From positions 1 through 7,729 of the forward strand of contig JAKAIJ010000119.1 of assembly GCA_021814355.1 (NCBI GenBank): 7,729 nt of DNA. The letters are read 5' to 3'. A program made the position numbers and the translations under genes. Below, piece by piece: positions 4,932-7,729 of this stretch. The DNA comes from Acidobacteriota bacterium (GTDB lineage Bacteria; Acidobacteriota; UBA4820; DSQY01). Numbering within the stretch: position 1 is the stretch's first letter; each line of letters opens with the position of its first letter. The notes under the pieces are model-generated. The model saw only the letters and a list, made by a program, of their open reading frames with translations. It ran no database searches and was not told where the DNA came from.

Positions 4932-6500
4932 ATGGGCACGGGCACCGCACCTAGGGGCTGGGCGCACCGGCTGGCGCGGTTTTTGCCGGTCCTGACGGTT
5001 CTGCTCGGCGCGCTCTTTCTCTCCCTCCATTTCGACCTGAAGCCGGTGGTCGGGGACGAAGGGGTCACGGCCGTGGACGCCTGGCGGATGACCCGCGGCG
5101 AACTCCCCCAGCGCGACTACTTCGAGATCATCCCCCCGCTTTCCGCCTGGTCGCTGGTGGCGGTCTTCAAGGTTTTGGGGGTTTCGGTGGTCGCCAGCCG
5201 CCTCCTCGCGGTGGTCTACGGCCTCGCGCTTCTGGGGCTCGCCTGGACGGCGTCCCGCGCCCTGATCCGCGCCCCGCTCTACCAGGCCTCCGCCCTCGCC
5301 GTCCTGGTCCCCTTCGGGGTGGGGGTCTGGCCCATTCCGAGCCACCACTGGCTGGCGGATCTGCTTCTTTTCGCGGCTCTTCTGGCCTTGCTGCAAGCCG
5401 CGCGGGAGAAGACCTTTCTCTGGGCCGCCGCGGCCGGCGCGGCCCTGTCGGCCACTTGCTTCACGCTCCAGGACCAGGGCGGTCTCGCGGCGTTGGCGGT
5501 CTTCGGCCTCGTCCTGCCCGCGGCGGACCGGACGAGGCGCCGCCCGCTGGCGCTGGGGCTGGCCGCGGGCGGCCTGCTGGCGGCGGCCCTGCTCCTGGCG
5601 CCGCTCCTGTCGGCGGGTCTCCCCACGCTCTGGAGCGATTGGGTCATGGCGCCCCTCACACAGTACCGCCGCATCCCGGACAACGTCGTCGGGCTGCGGG
5701 CCGGGTGGTCGCAGCTCCTCGGCCAGTGGGCCCCGGAGGCGCTCCGGAGGGCCCCTCTCTACACCGGCACCGTGGCCCTGGGCTCCATGGTGCTCTATGC
5801 CCTGCCCCTCCTTTTTCCGCCCGTTGTCTTCATCCTCTGGCGCTCCCCCGGCTTCGGGCGGTACCGCGTGGCGCTTCTTGCCGCGCTGGGCCTGGCGTTC
5901 CTCGGAACCGCCTTCCACCGGTGGTCCCTCATGAACCTGATCTGGGCCGCCCCCTTGCCCATGCTGGGCGCGGGAATCCTGCTCGACCGGCTGGATGAGC
6001 CGGATGGGACGCCGCGCGCGCGGTTCCTCTCGTGGCTGACCCGCTCCTGCGCGGCCTTTTTACTTCTGGTCTTCCTGGGGTTCGGCTTTCTGCGCTGTCT
6101 CTTCGTCCTGAGAACGCCGGGCCTTCCGATCTCCGGGGCCGCGGGGAGCTACCGCACCTTCAACCCCAACGAGGCCAGACAGCTCCAGGAGTTCTTGGAT
6201 GCCATCGAGGCGCGGGTTCCGCGGGACGGACCCGCCTTCGTGCGAGGCTACCTCCCTCTGGTCTCCTTCCTGGCGCTCCGGCCCAACCCGACGCCTTTCA
6301 CCTTCTACCTTCCGTCGGGCTACCACGCGCCTGAGCAGGCCGCCCGCTGGACCCGGGCCCTCGACGAGAAAAGGGTCCCGTGGGGGTTCAGCGCCGCCGG
6401 AGGGCTCGACATGGCCGACCCCGCGGATGCGTATCTGGCAGGCCACTACTCAAGGGTATGGCAGAACCAGACCTACGCCCTGTGGGAGCGCAAGCCATGA
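4932..6500 (+). CDS. Multi-pass membrane glycosyltransferase-like protein, GT39/PMT-like (tandem copy B)
   Basis: A 522-residue paralogue of its two neighbours. It has a short basic N-terminus, a first membrane helix at about 17-32, and an outer loop with Asp42-Glu43-Gly and QRDYFEIIPP (60-69). These are followed by PIPSHHW (His138, His139), CFTLQDQGG (176-184), HRWSLMNLIWA (from 329), and a soluble C-terminal region with RPNPTPF (450-456) and GYHAPEQA. The Asp-Glu pair in the first periplasmic loop is the usual catalytic position of GT39/ArnT-like enzymes. The motif spacing is the same as in copy A, so the proteins are colinear homologues, yet the intervening membrane segments have diverged widely. 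The next gene starts 10 bases after this stop. Polyprenyl-phosphate-sugar-dependent transfer is inferred from fold and motif resemblance; the sugar and acceptor cannot be named. Confidence 0.86.
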   Translation: MGTGTAPRGWAHRLARFLPVLTVLLGALFLSLHFDLKPVVGDEGVTAVDAWRMTRGELPQRDYFEIIPPLSAWSLVAVFKVLGVSVVASRLLAVVYGLALLGLAWTASRALIRAPLYQASALAVLVPFGVGVWPIPSHHWLADLLLFAALLALLQAAREKTFLWAAAAGAALSATCFTLQDQGGLAALAVFGLVLPAADRTRRRPLALGLAAGGLLAAALLLAPLLSAGLPTLWSDWVMAPLTQYRRIPDNVVGLRAGWSQLLGQWAPEALRRAPLYTGTVALGSMVLYALPLLFPPVVFILWRSPGFGRYRVALLAALGLAFLGTAFHRWSLMNLIWAAPLPMLGAGILLDRLDEPDGTPRARFLSWLTRSCAAFLLLVFLGFGFLRCLFVLRTPGLPISGAAGSYRTFNPNEARQLQEFLDAIEARVPRDGPAFVRGYLPLVSFLALRPNPTPFTFYLPSGYHAPEQAARWTRALDEKRVPWGFSAAGGLDMADPADAYLAGHYSRVWQNQTYALWERKP

Positions 6501-6502
6501 GG
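6499..6502 (+). promoter_or_regulatory. Ribosome-binding site that sets the start of copy C
   Basis: GAGG overlaps the stop codon of copy B and lies 8 bases before the GTG at 6511. No ATG exists in this frame between 6511 and the conserved first membrane helix, so this GTG is the best start. Confidence 0.6.
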
Positions 6503-6510
6503 CGGCGCTC

Positions 6511-7729
6511 GTGAGCGGCGGTTTTCGATGGGCCTCGCCGCGGGGGAGCGCGCCGCCCGCCGCGCGGGGCCATGCGGCCCACTCCACCCGCTGGGGAGCG
6601 CTCGCCCTCGGGGCGCTCTTCGCCTGGTCCCTCCTCTTCCAGATCCGGTTCCTGGACGAAAAGCTCCTCCTCGGCGACGAGGGGGTCGCCGTCATGGACG
6701 CCTGGCGCATCTCGCAGGGGCAGGTACCCCACCGGGACTTCTTCGAGATCGTCCCCCCTTTTTCGTTCCTGCCGACGGCGCTGGTGTTCAAGTTGTTCGG
6801 AGTGGGCGTCCTCCAGGAGCGGCTGTTGGCCCTCTTCTACGGTCTTCTGCTCGTGCTCCTGGCGGACCGGCTCGTGGCGCGGTTCGGTGCAAGCGTCTGG
6901 GCGCGCTGCTTGCCGGCGGCCCTCCTCACCGCCTTCGGGGTCTCCTACTGGCCGGTTCCGAGCCACCACTGGGTGGTGGACCTGCTCCAGCTCGGGGCCG
7001 CCTTGGCCCTCCTTTCGGGTCTCGACGCTCCACGCCCGCTCTGCTGGGGCCTTTTGGCGGGCGCGCTCACCGGGCTCGCGGGCTTCTCCCTGCAAGACCA
7101 GGGGCTCTACTTCGCCGCGGCCGTCGCGCTCTTTGTCCTGCCCTGGGTCCCCGCCGAGGGGGGGCGGCGCAGAATGCTGGGGCTGGCGTGGCTCGCGGGG
7201 CTCGGCTCGACGGCCCTGGCGTTCGCCTTCTACCTTCTGCCCGCAGTCTCCCCTGTCGAGCTCCTCCACCAGTGGGTCCTCTTTCCGGCGTCGCGCTACC
7301 GTGGGATCCCCGGGAACGCGACGGGCCCCCTCGCGGGCTGGGAGATGGTGCGGGCGCTCTGGGGCTCGGGGGCCTGGGTCTCCCGGCCCCTCTTCAATCT
7401 GGCACTGACGGCCTCCCTGGCGCTGACCTTCTCGCTCCCGTTGGCGGCAGTCGCGGGGCTGGCCGCGGCGGCCTGGGGGCGCCGGTGGTCCGGCGCGCGC
7501 CTGGGGGTCCTCTGGGCCCTCGCGGCGGCGGGGCTCGGCGCCGCCGCCCACCGCTGGTCGCTCACCAACCTGGTCTGGGCCGGCCCCCTGCTCGTTCCCG
7601 CCCTCGCCGCGGGGCTCAACGTCTACGAGGGGGAGGGCGTCCGTTCGCGGCTTCGCGTGGCCGCGCGGTGCGTCGCCGCCGGCGCCGCGGCCGTCTTCAC
7701 GCTTTTCTCTGCGCTGTACGCCATTGGGG
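6511..7729 (+). CDS. Multi-pass membrane glycosyltransferase-like protein, GT39/PMT-like (tandem copy C); 3' end outside window
   Basis: The frame is open from 6511 to the end of the window, giving 406 residues without a stop. The overlapping ATG-started frame at 6572-7408 is a shadow. The N-terminus is a hydrophilic Gly/Ala/Pro/Arg-rich stretch of about 28 residues, followed by a membrane helix (about 29-45). The outer loop has Asp56-Glu57-Gly and HRDFFEIVPP (74-83). PVPSHHW (His152, His153), QDQGL (195-199) and HRWSLTNLVWA (from 347) follow in the same order as in copies A and B; the RPNPT region would lie beyond the window. The GTG start is supported by GAGG at 6499-6502 and by the 10-base gap to copy B, so the two genes are probably co-transcribed. 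At the nucleotide level it shares exact runs of 28 and 24 bases with copy A at two motifs. Its function is inferred as for the other copies. Confidence 0.85.
   Translation, partial: MSGGFRWASPRGSAPPAARGHAAHSTRWGALALGALFAWSLLFQIRFLDEKLLLGDEGVAVMDAWRISQGQVPHRDFFEIVPPFSFLPTALVFKLFGVGVLQERLLALFYGLLLVLLADRLVARFGASVWARCLPAALLTAFGVSYWPVPSHHWVVDLLQLGAALALLSGLDAPRPLCWGLLAGALTGLAGFSLQDQGLYFAAAVALFVLPWVPAEGGRRRMLGLAWLAGLGSTALAFAFYLLPAVSPVELLHQWVLFPASRYRGIPGNATGPLAGWEMVRALWGSGAWVSRPLFNLALTASLALTFSLPLAAVAGLAAAAWGRRWSGARLGVLWALAAAGLGAAAHRWSLTNLVWAGPLLVPALAAGLNVYEGEGVRSRLRVAARCVAAGAAAVFTLFSALYAIG

Noticed and set aside
2374..4950. An 858-codon open frame on the - strand across pilin copy 2 and glycosyltransferase copy A.
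   Set aside because: Its translation is Arg/Gly/Pro/Glu-rich with no recognisable domain, and it lies antisense to genes with clear motifs; very GC-rich coding DNA often leaves such frames open.
6572..7408. A 278-codon ATG-started + strand frame at the right end.
   Set aside because: Ser/Arg-rich shadow; the frame from 6511 holds all family motifs and stays open to the window end.

Overview
The window reads as about 7.7 kb of very GC-rich, densely coded bacterial chromosome with every gene on the + strand. The genes suggest a Gram-negative-type envelope with type IV pilus or type II secretion machinery. The GspG-like pilins, the family-39-like membrane glycosyltransferases and the base composition would fit an Acidobacteriota-like or deltaproteobacterial lineage. 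No phylogenetic marker is present, so this is only an impression.

Layout. (1) Positions 2-1671 hold the tail of a glycan-locus operon: the C-terminal part of an AsnB-type asparagine synthase/amidotransferase, overlapped by 4 bases with a methyltransferase that carries an N-terminal zinc ribbon. (2) Positions 1672-3106 form a pilin cassette. Two tandem, clearly duplicated prepilin genes (1733-2317 and 2461-3048) each have their own near-consensus sigma-54 (-24/-12) promoter, at 1685-1700 and 2415-2430. In front of the second promoter lie two copies of a perfect palindrome, GGACA-N5-TGTCA, 24 bp apart, which look like sites for an NtrC/PilR-type enhancer-binding protein. The cassette closes with a strong intrinsic terminator (3071-3106). 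(3) Positions 3172-7729 hold three tandem paralogous multi-pass glycosyltransferase-like proteins (GT-C fold, GT39/PMT-like). The third runs off the end of the window. Two neighbouring copies are 95 and 10 bases apart. No gene-free stretch exceeds about 145 bases.

How it may work together (inference). The flanking genes make or modify a surface glycan: amidotransfer, methylation, and sugar transfer from polyprenyl-phosphate donors on the outer face of the inner membrane. Between them sits a sigma-54-controlled pilin pair whose regulation looks independent of the glycan genes. This arrangement raises the possibility that the glycosyltransferases decorate the pilins or a co-expressed surface polymer. 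The most interesting signals are the duplicated sigma-54 promoter architecture with its paired palindromes, the tandem pilin pair with a conserved C-terminal cysteine pair, and the glycosyltransferase triplet defined by an unusual shared motif set (DEG, RD(Y/F)FEI, PSHHW, QDQG, HRWSL, RPNPT).
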